From the NCBI GenBank assembly GCA_034620365.1, contig JAQGEQ010000079.1, forward strand, positions 620,001 through 684,000: DNA of 64,000 nt, written 5' to 3'. Within the stretch, counting starts at the first letter, position 1. The number at the start of each line of letters is the position of its first letter. The notes under the pieces were generated by a model. That model worked only from the letters and a program-made list of their open reading frames with translations, did no database searches and was not told the origin of the DNA. Positions 14,556 to 27,400 of the stretch are shown piece by piece. The position numbers and the translations under genes are program-made. The stretch comes from Pegea sp. RAD2-039 (Eukaryota > Chordata > Thaliacea > Salpida > Salpidae).

Positions 14556-17500
14556 TCAATTTCAAATTTTTATAATATCATCATTCCACATCAAAAGCAA
14601 TAAGACACAGTATTAAAGATATTGAATTTGTCTAAAATATTGAAAGTAATGTTATTTTCATACTGGATATTTACATTTATGTCAGAATTTCATCTCTTTT
14701 GACTGATGAAGGCTAAATGAATAATCTATAGATATTCTCTATAAATTGTTATGCTTGATATTTATTGAATAACTTTATGTTGTTTTTATCAGTTATGTAT
14801 TTATGTGACTGTATATGTTATTTACAACTTTTGAACTGAGAATGCTTATTTTCAAACTGTTGTGACGTCTTTTGATTTTATAAGCTAATTAAATGTTTTT
14901 AAAAAGCCTTTTTATATTTAGCAAATATATAGAAGATTAGAATATTACAATGCAAGTAAAATAACAAATTGTTATACAATATAGATACTAATTGATTATT
15001 TTGATTACTATGCAAGTAGTTTAAGTAGCTTGCAACAAGTAATTCAACAAGATTATTTGTTCTATTCAATTAGTCACACCAAAAACTTTTGCAAATTTTA
15101 TACAATTGAATTTTATGTTGTTACTTTGTGCTGCAAAATGTTTTCATGTAAATATTTCTTGCATATCTGTTTACCACATTAAAATTTATTTAACAAATCA
15201 AGCAAATTATTTGAAAGTAAAATAACAGAATGCACTGTTCAAGTACATCAACTCAAGGTTAACAAATTTCACAACAGAGGCCAGTTAATTAGATTATTTA
15301 TTTATATAAATGATGCAAAGCTATTTTTGGTTCTAACTTTTATTCTCTAAATTATATTATTGTGTTTAGCGCAATAAGAACTTTTGACTTGTACTTTTAG
15401 AAAAGCAGATTTGATTCCCAAGTGGTCATACAAATTTAATCAAAATCTGGTTGGGTAGATTTAACTCCTCAAACTATAAGATTCTTTAATGAAATCAAGC
15501 TAAGAATAGTTTTTTGAAAAGACAAATGTTGCGCTAGGGTTCTTTAGGATTCACAAACTGCCTTGGTGGTAAAGTTTTATATACTTCATTATATAATCTG
15601 TTATAGTTCTTGCATGTAATCAGTAATTTTATAGTTGAATAAGTTAAAGCTTAACTTTTTAAAATACGAATGTTTTGATTACCAGATTTTAAACTCATAT
15701 CTTTCAAAAAACAAATAATTAACTATTTAATTGATTTATAAATTTTGTCAACTTTCAATTGATTGAAGAGTAAACTAAGTAACATGCTTATTGACTAATT
15801 TATTGTAAATTTTTTAAATGCTTAAAATAAATATTTAGTTGTAACATTCAACAGGTTATAACTGTCTATAAATAAAAAGGAGAAAAGCTCTGCAAAGAAA
15901 ACTACATCAATAAAATAGTTTTTATCCCGATTTTCGTCTGCTATATACAAATATCGCATTTGTGGATGATTTGCTAAGTACTAGACTAGACAGAAGTGGC
16001 ATAGAATCATCTTTTCTTGTTTCAACATCTGATTCATAAACTAGAAGAGTTTATTCATGTAAAAATCATAATAAATTTCTCTGTGTTTGTCAAAGCAAAT
16101 TATTGACGTTTTTCATCACAAACCTCATCGTTATTATCAAGGATTAATTTTTCACCTGATAAAAATTCTTTTTCAGATTTTCTACATTCCAATTAAACAG
16201 TTTTTGTTATAAATTTACTTATTAATACTTACATCATGTTCACTAGTTTACTTTTCAAAGCGTTCAGACTTTTTATGATACAATTAGGTCGTGTTTAAAT
16301 TTACATAAAGATGTATTCCACAAATATCAAAAGATTATTTATATCTAAAAGTTTCCATAAACTAATCTTTTGACAAGTGAAAATCTTACTTCTAACATAT
16401 CGTATTATGTTATCTTAAATAATTATTCAAACTCAATTTAACCTTTCTTAATGATTAAGAATTATTTTACCTACAATATGTTGTTCTTGGTTAGTTTTAT
16501 AAAACTACAAAAATAATAAGAATCTTAATTTATCTGAGTTTTTATGAAATCTAACAAAATACTAAATGATAAGTATTATTAGTAGAACACTAAAAAAAAC
16601 ATTAAATCGATTTTATAAAACTTGAGCAAGTAAAGTATTTGCCGAAATTACTTAGGAATGTTAAATCTATGGCTTGAAATAAATCCTAATTAGATTTAAC
16701 TTAATTTTATGGCAATTCAATAATATCTTTGACTTTTAAAACTATTTTTAGTTGTTAAATTTCATCTGATTTAAAGAATTATAGTTGATTAAAAGTCACT
16801 TGAGCCCGTCTAATACTCTAAACTGAACAAATCTGTCGGCCAACACTTTAACCAAACTGAGAAAACATTCGTTTTTTAAATAGCCCCAGCTCGTTGGTTT
16901 TCGTTTCTAAAAAAATAGTTTAACAATAAAAAATTTAAATTAAAGAAAAACTCTTATGATTCAGCGTTGGAATTATATCAAATATTTTTCTAAACTAACT
17001 ATTCTAAAGCTAAGAATTTGTTTATAAAATTACGATTATTTCATAATATTTTGTTTGCTAAAGCATGAAAATTGAATTATTTGAAACCTGATGAAAATTG
17101 TATGAGGTATTAACATAAATACTAACAACGTTAATGTTTAACCAATTAAATTTTCTTAATATTTAAGGCTTTCCAATTTAGGAAAAAGTTAGAGAAAAAT
17201 TATAAATTTTTAAGAAAAAAATTTGAATGACAAATATATGTTTTGAAACACTTTAAGTTGGTGATTAAAGTTTAGGTTTTACATTTTTGAAACTATGATC
17301 ATTTTTAATAATTATTGATTAATAAAAATATATTTACTGTAAATATTAGAAATAATTTCAGGATCTTTACTTTAAAAAGTAGTTCGTGAAATAAAATGAA
17401 ATAAGAGAATTTGAAATTAGGATCATTGAAAGTAAATTATTTATCAATAAGTTCAGTAAAAACATAACTAGTTTTTTTATGTTATATAAATACCCCTTAA

Positions 17501-17607
17501 ATAATTCTATTAAAATATACAAATAACCAAGAATCATATTTCAATTTCGGAAATTAAATATTAACAACATCAGCAAATCCATACATCTTCAATTTACAGC
17601 ATCATAC
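14556..17607. other. 3-kb AT-rich intergenic sequence
   Basis: Contains the 3' flank of the receptor gene. No further coding sequence, RNA gene or mobile element is recognisable. Downstream exons of the PHYHD1-like relic, if any survive, would lie in the right-hand part, but none could be identified. Confidence 0.5.
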
Positions 17608-18163
17608 TTCAATGAGTTTGTATGATCTCGCTTTAATCAGCTGTGACATAATCAAAATCAAATAATGATTTCATCACCTTAATTGCTTTATGAGGTCCAG
17701 GGACTAAACGTAAACAGCCATCTTCGGTCATCGCGTTTTTAAGCGCGATCCAAACGCCAGTTAGCAATTTAGGGTGAACAGAAAACTCGTGTCTATTACG
17801 CCTTACTCAATGACGTCATAATCACCTTGGCATCGTTGTATGTGTGATGTAAACTTTTGCCACTAATACTTGGCGCTTAAAAAAGGAGAAATCGGTAATG
17901 CCGTCATAAGTAATGACGTCATCACCTTGATTATGAACATACTTTGAGAAGTAATAGCGCCCGAGATGTATAGATCGTGACAGATCTTTTAAATACTTCC
18001 AGAAATCGTGACGTGACGGAAGTTATTAGTACGGATATGAAGCCCTAAGAAGTGACATCATAAACACGAGAAAGGGTTAAAGTTAACGAGCCGTGACCAA
18101 TTTTGTTTAATGCACACATACGCGATCGATTTAAACTTTCACCGGTTTCAACGGCAAATGGCT
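17608..18163 (-). pseudogene. PHYHD1: PHYHD1-like (phytanoyl-CoA dioxygenase family) relic
   Basis: The minus strand carries pieces of a PHYHD1-type Fe(II)/2-oxoglutarate dioxygenase in short exons. About 18087-18163 encodes ALNKIGH (family SINKIGHALH). 17926-18044 encodes LHIRTNN and KICHDLY...TSQSMFIIK (family VVQSMYIFKQ). 17826-17875 lies before the metal-binding region. 17678-17792 encodes DTSFLFT (family DASFLYT), then GVWIALKNAMTEDGC and LVPGPHK (family GVWIA.EDAT.ENGC, IPGSHK). 17608-17640 may be one more exon. Introns are 33-50 nt with GT..AG ends. Two lesions are visible: an in-frame TAA before KICHDLY and a frame change between DTSFLFT and TGVWIAL. The HxD iron ligand is not clear and the C-terminal half is missing. 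I read it as a pseudogene; sequence errors or unusual splicing could mimic this. Confidence 0.6.
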
Positions 18164-18527
18164 CTGACAAACATCAGCTTCTTAAAAACACTTCTCGCTC
18201 ACCTGAGATGATCACGTGATGATGACGTCATTGGTTTTGTGGGGATTTGTTGATTTTGATCTGTTGAGAAGAGAGTCTTGCGCTGTTTTATATCTAAGGG
18301 TTTGATGATATTTTAAGAAGGTTGGAATCACTATAAAAAGCTTCGTTTTCAAAATAAAGAAACAATTTGAAACAAAGTTTGAAAGAAAACTTGTTGGTTT
18401 TTATCTTTTATTAAACTTCTATTGAAAATATTTGAAATAAATCTGCTTCAAAAATTTCACTTTGAGTTTTTGTTTCGTTGCCACAAATTGTTTGTTGGCC
18501 TGCCTTGGCCGAGAACAACCATGCATA

Positions 18528-18625
18528 ACATATATTTACATATGCCAGGGCAGAAGTTATGGAAATTCAGTTGTTGCCCATACAACTGGATTCCACTCTC
18601 CACGCCAACAATGTTATGCATCGGA
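18528..18625. repeat. Dispersed repeat B, copy 1
   Basis: Matches 40660-40752; the shared core includes CAGTTGTTGCCCAT and ATTCCACTCTCCACGCCAAC. The block around it (to about 18760) is GC-richer than its flanks and stays open for 109 codons on + and 86 on -. Those frames resemble no known protein and carry stops in the other copy. It is likely a mobile-element or retrocopy fragment. Confidence 0.6.
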
Positions 18626-19069
18626 ATGTATGAACTGATGCAGCTGCTCCCGACTGGCATCTTAAGAGCTTCCAGAACGACACTGAGTACAGTGACAAAC
18701 TGCCAACGGGGCTCCAAATCTGGCTTTAAACTTGGAGCTTTGCGTCTCTAAGAAGTGTTGTCATTAAACAGAATAACAAGGCCCTTTACCCAGAAAGACA
18801 CAAGTTATATATTGTTAAGCTTCATACTTTAGTAAATGTTTAAATTGTTTCTTGTAACTGAATTTTGGTGAGCTAAGCTTTTATTTATTTTAATTTGTTG
18901 AAAGTGATAAACAAAATCACTTGTACATACAGATTTAACCGTTTGTTAGGGGATAAAAAAATTAGAAAAAAACTTTCATATAAAAATTTTTGATTTATTG
19001 TCGAATTATGAAAAGAAAGATATTCAAACAGATTGGTTACAAGTAGAGCTATGTAAAATATTAGTTTAG

Positions 19070-19330
19070 ATTGTCTTAGTTGGTTGATTTCTTTTAAAAT
19101 CACCAAAAGTATTGGTTTGGGACGAACTAGTAACTTGACTTGATGTAGAACCATCTAAAGTGCTGATTGAAATAGGTTTAGAAGCTTGATCTCTTGAAAG
19201 TCATCCAGATTGTTGATTGGAGTCAAATTAGCTTCTTCCAGAAGAGTTTAAGCTGCTATTTGTGGTCAATGTAGCAAGTTTACCTCTTGTAGAGCCATTT
19301 AAATTGTTAGCTGATAAAATTCGCTGTAGG
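19070..19330 (-). pseudogene. Degenerate Ser/Thr/Asn-rich coding fragment
   Basis: One minus-strand frame reads a low-complexity protein-like sequence, for example NNLNGSTRGKLATLTTNSS and STLDGSTSSQVTSSSQTN, broken by two stop codons. The Ser/Thr/Asn/Gln bias with a repeated LxGSTxS unit is unlike the surrounding AT-rich noise, so it probably derives from a repetitive secreted or nucleoporin-like protein. No family can be named. It may be a chance low-complexity stretch. Confidence 0.35.
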
Positions 19331-20117
19331 AAAGTTATATATGTAGCCTGTAGACTACATGCAATTAAATTAGATTAAACTTCTTGAATCATAACTAATA
19401 GATATATATTTAAATTATATTCGTTAATAGATAATAAAATTAATTAAAAATAGTGTTAATGTTTTTACTATCAGCCACAATAGTTAGGGTATTTCCCAGT
19501 TGAATCTTTTCAAAGTTTAATTAGATACTGTGATTATCCATTAATGTTTTAATAGTTGAAATTTTCATTTTCAAATTTTATATTTCAGTTTTATAAATTT
19601 TGATTAATCTTGAGAAAAATTTCCAATTAAATATTTAAACTGAATCTAATAAAATACAATTAAAATATTACAACCGTTATATCATTGCTTAATGTAAATA
19701 TTCTTGAATTTCACATTTGAATAACAATACAACTTATGCTTTATTTGTTTGTTTTGATATTCTTATTTTGAATTTTTATATTTGAGATTTCTAAAATAGA
19801 ATTTATCTAAGAAAAATGTTTTGAATAATTTTTAAATTTAATTATAAAATACTATTATAAATAAGTTATTATTGATTATATATATTTTGTAAATTATGAT
19901 GATTTTTGTATGCCTTAGTTGTTTTTAAGGCAGTTATTTTTTTAAATAAATCTAAGCTCATGGAAATGAACTTAAAATTTTCATTTAAATTTCTCCTAAG
20001 GTTTATAATATCTAAATTAATTCTATAATTTTTATGAATTTTTATTTATATGTATATATAAAAGTTTATAAAACTTCTAGGCTTTTTATCAGCCAATATT
20101 TTATTATTTATTAAAAT
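19331..20117. other. AT-rich sequence upstream of PIGQ
   Basis: No coding or RNA feature is seen; it presumably includes the PIGQ promoter and 5' UTR. No clear TATA/initiator arrangement can be singled out in such AT-rich DNA. Confidence 0.5.
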
Positions 20118-22111
20118 ATGTTGAAATTGTTTTTATCTGATACTTATTTGTTGCATCCAATATCTGGATATGCTTATGGTTTATACAATGAAGTAGACAA
20201 AATTTGTTTTGTTTTATGCATCTCACCATATATATATAGTAGTAACAAAATAAACGAGATGGAAATTTACTTGAGAAAATTTGAGCAAAATAAATCCATC
20301 AAAAGTATGAAATTTTTATTTTTGGGTGTTTTTATCAATGGGTCTGAAACTTTTGAAATTTCAACATTTAATCCAGAAGTCTCATCTAAACATCCCAATT
20401 TCAAAATTGTTGTAAAGGACAAACTTTTTCAAGTCGAAAATTTATCTAATAGAAATTTCTTTAATTATCAAGTTATCATATATGAAAGTTATCAATTTAT
20501 TTCACAATCTGTCTGCCTCTCATCACATTTTGAAGCATATTTTTTTGAAGACTGGAATAAGATGACATATTCTAAGAATAACTCGAAAGCTCTGAATTTC
20601 CCCAAAGAACCTAAACTTATAGAAATGGAAAATAATTTAGTTAAAACAGTTAGTTATATACCAAGCCTATTTTTTTCTAATGCTTTGATTTATCAGAAAT
20701 ATTTATATTCAAACAACAAATTGAATCTTACAGTCAAGTTGAAAAAGTTCTTTTACATCTTAATCAGTCTTATTTTGGATTTTTTTGCTTTAATTTTATA
20801 TGAAGGATTCAAAATTCTGATGTTTATGTTTAGTCTACTTGCTCCTCTGAGTGTTTACCTGTCCGGCATTTCAGCAGTTTTGGATAATCTCATTGAAAAA
20901 TGTCAAATATTACATAAACTTGTGGTTTGTACAACCAAAAAAGAATTTATAACAATAAAAAATATTTCTTCTTCAATTTTGATTGATATTTTTCTCAGTT
21001 TCTTATTTTATTGTTTTCTTTTTACTTTTGATATGGATTACTTAAAGAGTACTGGAAAAAGTATTACTCCTTTTATTGAGGCTATAGCAAATAAGGTAAA
21101 TAATGATAAAAAGTTTGAGCTTTTGATATCATGCAGCAAATGGTAAATATTTATAGTTTAATATCTGAATATAAGTATTAGATAACTAGAAACATGAACA
21201 ATGTTTTATTTTTCAGGTTGAATTGTTGATTCATTGGCTGATGGGTGACCCGATTGGTTTAAAATTAAACCTACCACTCAATCAATTTCTTGGAAAGTTT
21301 TTTCTTCATCATGTAGAGCTGTGGTTAGAATATCTTAGAACAACTTTAGATAGTATTTGCAACTTATCAACATTTCAAACCTTTTTTCATACAATGTTAT
21401 CACTGTCTTTTTTGGGACTAACGTTTATACTTGCTGCTTTATCTGATATCATCTCTTTGCTGACTTTTCATATTTTCTGTTTCTATATGTATGCTGCCAG
21501 ACTTTTTCAGTTACAGGTAATTACAACTTTTATATTTACTTAAAAATAAATTTAAGTATCTGCTACATAAATCTTAAAAGATCTTTTTTTAGCTAAATGG
21601 AATCATTTCGCTCTCACGTCTCTTCAGAGGCAAAAAATGGAATCCTTTAAGATCTCGAGTGGATACTTTAGTTGAAGGAGGAGAAGCAAGATTTTTTGCT
21701 GGGACCCTTGTATTTGCAATTTTACTTTTTCTTTTTCCAACGATGCTGTTATATTACTCAATTTTCACAAGCCTACGTTTAGTAATTCTATTTATACAAA
21801 GTTCTCTTTCAAGGATTCGTGAATTTTTAACACTTACTCCTTGGTTCAGTCTGTTTTCTTTCTATTTATTTCCATTATCCACATTTAATGAAGTTTATTT
21901 CACTTGGTTCAAAGACGATATCATAAAGCTACGAACAAATTGGAATGGAGAGCCTCTTTCTATTTTATCTGAATGTGTTCAGATCAAGTTTCAAATTAAA
22001 AGTTTCGCTCAAGTTTGGAAAGAAGCTTCTTTTAGAGATGATACTACAACAGTATCTTGTAAACAGCCGTCTTTGCTATCATCTGTTCTAGGAGGACATT
22101 TAATCAAATAA
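20118..22111 (+). CDS. PIGQ: PIG-Q / GPI1, GPI-GlcNAc transferase subunit
   Basis: PIG-Q is a multi-pass ER membrane subunit of the GPI-N-acetylglucosaminyltransferase complex (PIGA, PIGC, PIGH, PIGP, PIGQ, PIGY), which makes GlcNAc-PI, the first step of GPI-anchor synthesis. Exons are 20118-21095, 21217-21516 and 21593-22111 (introns 121 and 76 nt, GT..AG), giving about 598 residues. A later donor near 21145 would bring a stop into frame, so the 21096 donor is preferred. The first exon is the divergent N-terminal part with two hydrophobic segments near its end. The second carries HWLMGDPIGLKLN, the GKFFLHH region and SDIISLLTFHIFCFY. The third carries LFRGKKWNPLRSRVD and FPTMLLYY. These are the most conserved family motifs. 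It starts MLKLF, like the vertebrate MVLKAF. Identification is firm. Confidence 0.95.
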
Positions 22112-24492
22112 ATTAGAAATGTTTTTTTATGATGTTTTTACACATTAGACTTATTCATTGTTTTTATTTTCATTTTATAATAAAATAATTTCCTTCAAGA
22201 TTTATTTGAATAAATTTTACTATCTTTAGAAGTAAACCACGTTTTTCGTTCTGAGGTGTAGGTAGTTTCAATCAGTAAATGAGTTTTCAACAAGCAACAG
22301 ACTTAAATCATTTTTTATACCATTTTCTAACTGAGTTTGTTTAAATTTTTGTTATTAAATAATTTTTGAACTAAAAAAGTGGTGCTTCAACATCAAACTA
22401 TTTTTTGGTCATGTCAAGTGAAGGTTTGTAATTCATTAGTTTAAATAAACTTCATGATTTTCTTGAATATTGAATTATTTTTAAGATAATAACTAAAAAA
22501 AGATTAAGTACTTGTAATTTAGCATTATCAAAAAAATAAATCACTTTATAAAAGAACAAGAAGCTGTGTAAAAGGATATTAAAAATATATAGGTCAGCTT
22601 TTTGCAGTGGTACAATAAGAACAATTTGTTTTTCTAACTAATTTCTTAATCTAACATAATTGAAAATATCGTATTTAATTCTTATATTTCTCTTTTTGGT
22701 GCGAAACTGTAATACGGTGTATTATTTTGTACCATAACAAACCTGCTTAAAATTTTCAATTCATTGCTATGTAAACAAAAAAAAGAAATTAAGACTTATA
22801 TAGCTTTTATTTCAATAAAAGATTAGTTATTGTTAATATTTATGAAGTTTTTTTTTGTATAAGGCTATTTTTAATACTATTTTTAGAGATATATTTCTGT
22901 TTGGACTAAATTATTGTAAATTTTCGAAATTTATTTAATTAGAAATAAATATTTTGAAGTTACTTGTAATATAATTAATTATATAGTAATTAATTACTCA
23001 ATTTTAATATACTGAAGTTTGTTTATAATTTCACTTATAATCTATTGTTTAATTTTTAAGTTATTCAACAATTTAGATCTTATATAATAATGATTCATTA
23101 GAAAATTATTAAAATTATTCAAAACTGATTTACTAATTCTTGTCTTGAGTAATATTTTTAAATGAGTTTTTTGTTTACTTAAAATGACTTTGCGAATAAC
23201 AGCTAATAATGTGAAAATGCTGAAAGTTCAACAATAGCATTCAGTCACCAAATAAATTCTACAAAAAAGGTTTTTAAGGACTTAAAGTAACCACTGAAAA
23301 TCTATATATTCCAGATGCTTTGTAGATATGAAGCATCTGTTACATTTTTCAATTTTTGAAATAATTTATCTTTAAGTACATTAGTATTAGAATGAATATC
23401 TTTGTGTTGATGGCATTTGTTCAATAGTTTACTTATATATAACTTTATATTGAGTATAAAATTTAATTTTATTATGATCAAATGTACTATTTTTAGTAAT
23501 AATTATAATCAGGTAAAGATATTAGAAGTTGACTTTATTTTTTTATCAACTTTTTAAAATCTTATTATATATTTTTCTCCATGATTTTCGAATCATGATT
23601 ATTGTGAATATTTTAATAATTGATAGATTTTATATATGATTCGTTATAATTTTATTTCTTGTTTATAAGAATTGTTGCAAATAGTTATATCTATTGCTGT
23701 ACCCTGGTTTATTTATCTTTGCTTTTTTATAATCTATTAATTAGTAACAGCTGTATTATTAGTTGTAATCAAATAATCGATTTATGATTGGTATACATTC
23801 TAGTTTAATTTTTTGTTAACCAATTCACATTACTACAGAATGGTAGTTTACTTGTTTTTTTGATTTTGTAAAGTTATATTTTTTCATATTTATTGGTTTA
23901 CTTTCAAAAACTTTATATTTTATTATCACAACAATTACAATGAAAGCTTTATAATTAAAAATTGTTATTCTTTTTCATTTCGTATGCTTGTTTTTCATAT
24001 AGCTGATTCATTTTAATGAATATTTTTAAGGCGCAAGTTTAACCTTTTTAAATTATTTTCAAGCTGTCACTATTTGTTTAAAGGGTAAAGTGAAATGTTA
24101 ACAAGATATTTAATTTTATAATGAGGTAAAGTTTTTGTCTACTTTACTTAGTATTTATTTTAAATAGCTAAATAAATATTTGTTCATGCAAATATTAACT
24201 GTTTATCTTAAAATTTGCAATTATATGTTGATTAAAATAGAAGCTAGAAAAATATTTACTATCCAATTATGTTTGTAAATATCATTTTTATATTTTCTAA
24301 TTATAAAGCAACTCTTTTTGTATAAAAGAAAGTTAAAAAAGATTTTATCAGAATTCAAGTCAACATCAGAACAATTTTTGATTTAAATTTTTTTTAAGTA
24401 TTACTAAAACATAAATGATTTTTTAATCAATCTAGTTATTTGTTAATAAGATTTTGTTATTTTTCTAAATTAGTTTGTTAGAAACCTCATAT
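22112..24492. other. AT-rich interval between PIGQ and UNC13
   Basis: No coding, RNA or repeat feature is supported. The PIGQ polyadenylation region lies at the left (AATAAAATAATTT near 22180). The UNC13 promoter and possibly non-coding 5' exons must lie here, since TTTTTCTAAATTAG, an acceptor-like sequence, precedes the coding region. Confidence 0.5.
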
Positions 24493-27400
24493 ATGTACCT
24501 TTTATCAGTTGTTATAAAGAAAGCATTATTGGATGGTTACTCAGAAAAACTAGATACTTATGCAACACTTAAAGTTCAAAATGTTAAAAGTTCAACTCGA
24601 AATATAAAAGGTTGTGAACCTATTTGGGAAGAGAGTTTTTTATTCGAAATTAATCAAATTGATATTGGTCTTTTAGTTGAAGTTTGGAATAAAGGTATTT
24701 TATGGGATTCACTAGTTGGTTGTTTTTATACTTCACTACAAAGTGTTCAACCAAGTACAGAAGCTGGAGATGGTGCATGGTATGCTTTATACTCAAACAC
24801 AGTTACTAGAAACGGAACTGTTTGTGGAACACAAAATCTTACATCACATAAACTTCTTTGTGATATTCATTTTGAAATTCCCAATAGCTTGACTGATGAA
24901 GAAATAGCAATTGTACAAAGACATTTGGACGAATGGAATGCTGAGCATGGTGAAACATGGCTGGTGGAAAGATTAGATCATTCAGTAAGTTATCCATCAA
25001 CTAATTTATCAATTGATAGTGACTACGCATCTCAACAACAAGGCACAACAGTCAACACCAGTGATTCAACTCACAAAACAACTTTTCGAAAAGACTCTTT
25101 ATTGTCAAACACTGATAATGATTGTGACTCTTATAATTGTGATATTGGATCAGAAACAGAATCTAGACTGTCTCGAGTGGGAAGCCATATATCTCTAACT
25201 TCTGCCAAATCGAATAATATTGGACCCAAAGAGAGTATTTCAGCAAAACATTTGAGCGCAAAAGGAATAGTTCAAAATAAATTGCAAGAATCCAACAATA
25301 CCTCACATGCATCTCATCTACGTGAAAATATGTCGCCTGCAAAGATGCATTGGATCAATGCTCTTGCCTGTGTACGTATGAACCAAATACAATCAGCTGA
25401 TTTACCAGATAGTAAGAAGTTGCTGTCAAAGACAAGTATGAACAGCGAATTTTATACCAGTATCGATAGCATGCCAACATTACGACCTCGAAAGGATTCA
25501 ATTCCATTAATTAGCGAATTTTCATTATCAGTTTTACAAGCTCAACCCGGCATAACATCAGCTCTTGTAACATCAAGAGCTTCACTCACTAATGAAGATT
25601 TAAAACTTCATGTTTACAAGAAGACGCTTCAAGCATTAGTCTATCCTATTTCGTGTACTACCCCACATAATTTGTGTGTATGGACAGCTACTGCTCCAGC
25701 CTATTGCTGTGAGTGTGAGAACTGGTTATGGGGGATCACAAGACAGGGGTACAAGTGTAGTCAATGTGGTATGAAGTGCCATGAAAAGTGTCGTGATCTT
25801 CTAAGTCCTGATTGCTTACAAAGAGCTCCTGAAAAAGGGACTAAGAACAACGCTGAAAGTAAGAAAGCTCACGTGATCTCTGTGATGAAAGAACGAATGA
25901 AAGTTCGAGAACATAATAACCCATCTGTTTTCAAGTTACTCAGTAACGTCTTCGGGATCGAAAGTGAAAAGTCTCAAGAGCTGATGTTAGAAGCGAGACA
26001 AAGTGTACTTGATGGTACGTCCAAATGGTCCGCTAAACTGTCTATTAAGGTCATTTGTGCCCAAGGACTACAAGCAAAAGATAAGACAGGGTCCAGTGAC
26101 CCATATGTTACAGTTCAGATTGGAAGGACTAGAAAGCGGACAAAGACTATATATGGAGACTTGAATCCAGTTTGGGAAGAGAAGTTCTCTTTTGAATGTC
26201 ACAACTCAACTGATCGAATAAAAGTAAGAGTCTGGGATGAAGATGATGATATACGTTCAGTGATAAAACAGCAATTTAAACGGGAATCTGATGACTTTCT
26301 CGGTCAAACTATCATTGATGTCCGAACCTTATCTGGTGAAATGGATGTTTGGTACAATTTAGAGAAACGAACTGACAAGTCGTTGGTATCAGGTGCTATT
26401 CGTCTTCATATTAATATGGAAGTGAAAGGTGAAGAGAAAGTTGCTCCTTATCATCTTCAGTACACTTGTTTACATGAAAATATTTTCCACTTTATGTGCA
26501 AACAAAATGGAAATAAAGTTTATTTATCTGAGTCTTCAGCATCTAGTAACACAGATGGTTGGAAAGTTTATTTTGCTGAAAATGCTCAAGAAATAGTTGA
26601 TGAGTTTGCTATGAGGTATGGTATTGAACCTATATATCAAGCTATGACACATTTTTCTTGCTTGTCTTCTACATACAAATGTCCAAGTACCCCAGCTGTT
26701 ATGAGCTCATTACTAGCTAATATCAACGCTTATTATGCTCATACAGCACCAGCATCTCAGGTTTCAGCAAGTAATCGGTTTGCGGCATCTAACTTTGGAA
26801 CTGAACGTTTTGAAAAGTTACTTAACCAACTTCATAATTCATTACGAATTGAATTATCATCTTATCGCGAAAATTTTCCTGCTGGAGACCCTAATCGACT
26901 TAGTGATCTCAAATCGACTGTAGATCTGCTAACAAGCATCACTTTCTTCCGTATGAAGGTCCAAGAGCAAGAAAATCCGCCCAGGACATGTCAGGTCGTG
27001 TATGATTGCTGCAAAGCGTGTGTGCGGTCCACTTATGGTTACATTTACGACCACTGTTCAGAAATTTACCAACGAGAATATAAAACTGATACTGAAGCAA
27101 CAGACAAAATTGAAACTGAACCACAGCTAGATAGTTTGGACTTCTGGCCCAAATTGATCACCTTAATCGTTGGAGTCATAGAAGAAGATCGAAATGTTTA
27201 TTCAGAAGTTTTGAATCAGTTTCCGAATGATTTGAATGTGGCAGAATTAACAGCAGGCGAAATGTGGAATCTGTTCACAGAAGACTTGAAGACAGGTCTT
27301 AGCGAACATGCTGAACATAAACTTTGTGCCACTACTGATTACATGAATTTACAATTTAAAGTTAAGTGGCTTTATACTCAATACGTTGCAAAATTACCTG

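Noticed and set aside
18885..19154. 89-codon minus-strand frame
   Set aside because: No conserved motif; the better reading of the overlapping region is the Ser/Thr-rich relic in another frame.
21096..21145. Second donor at the end of PIGQ exon 1
   Set aside because: Joining from it to the next exon gives an immediate stop; the 21096 donor preserves the family sequence.
24475..24492. Upstream TTG start for UNC13
   Set aside because: Non-ATG, and the ATG at 24493 aligns with the normal Munc13-1 N-terminus.
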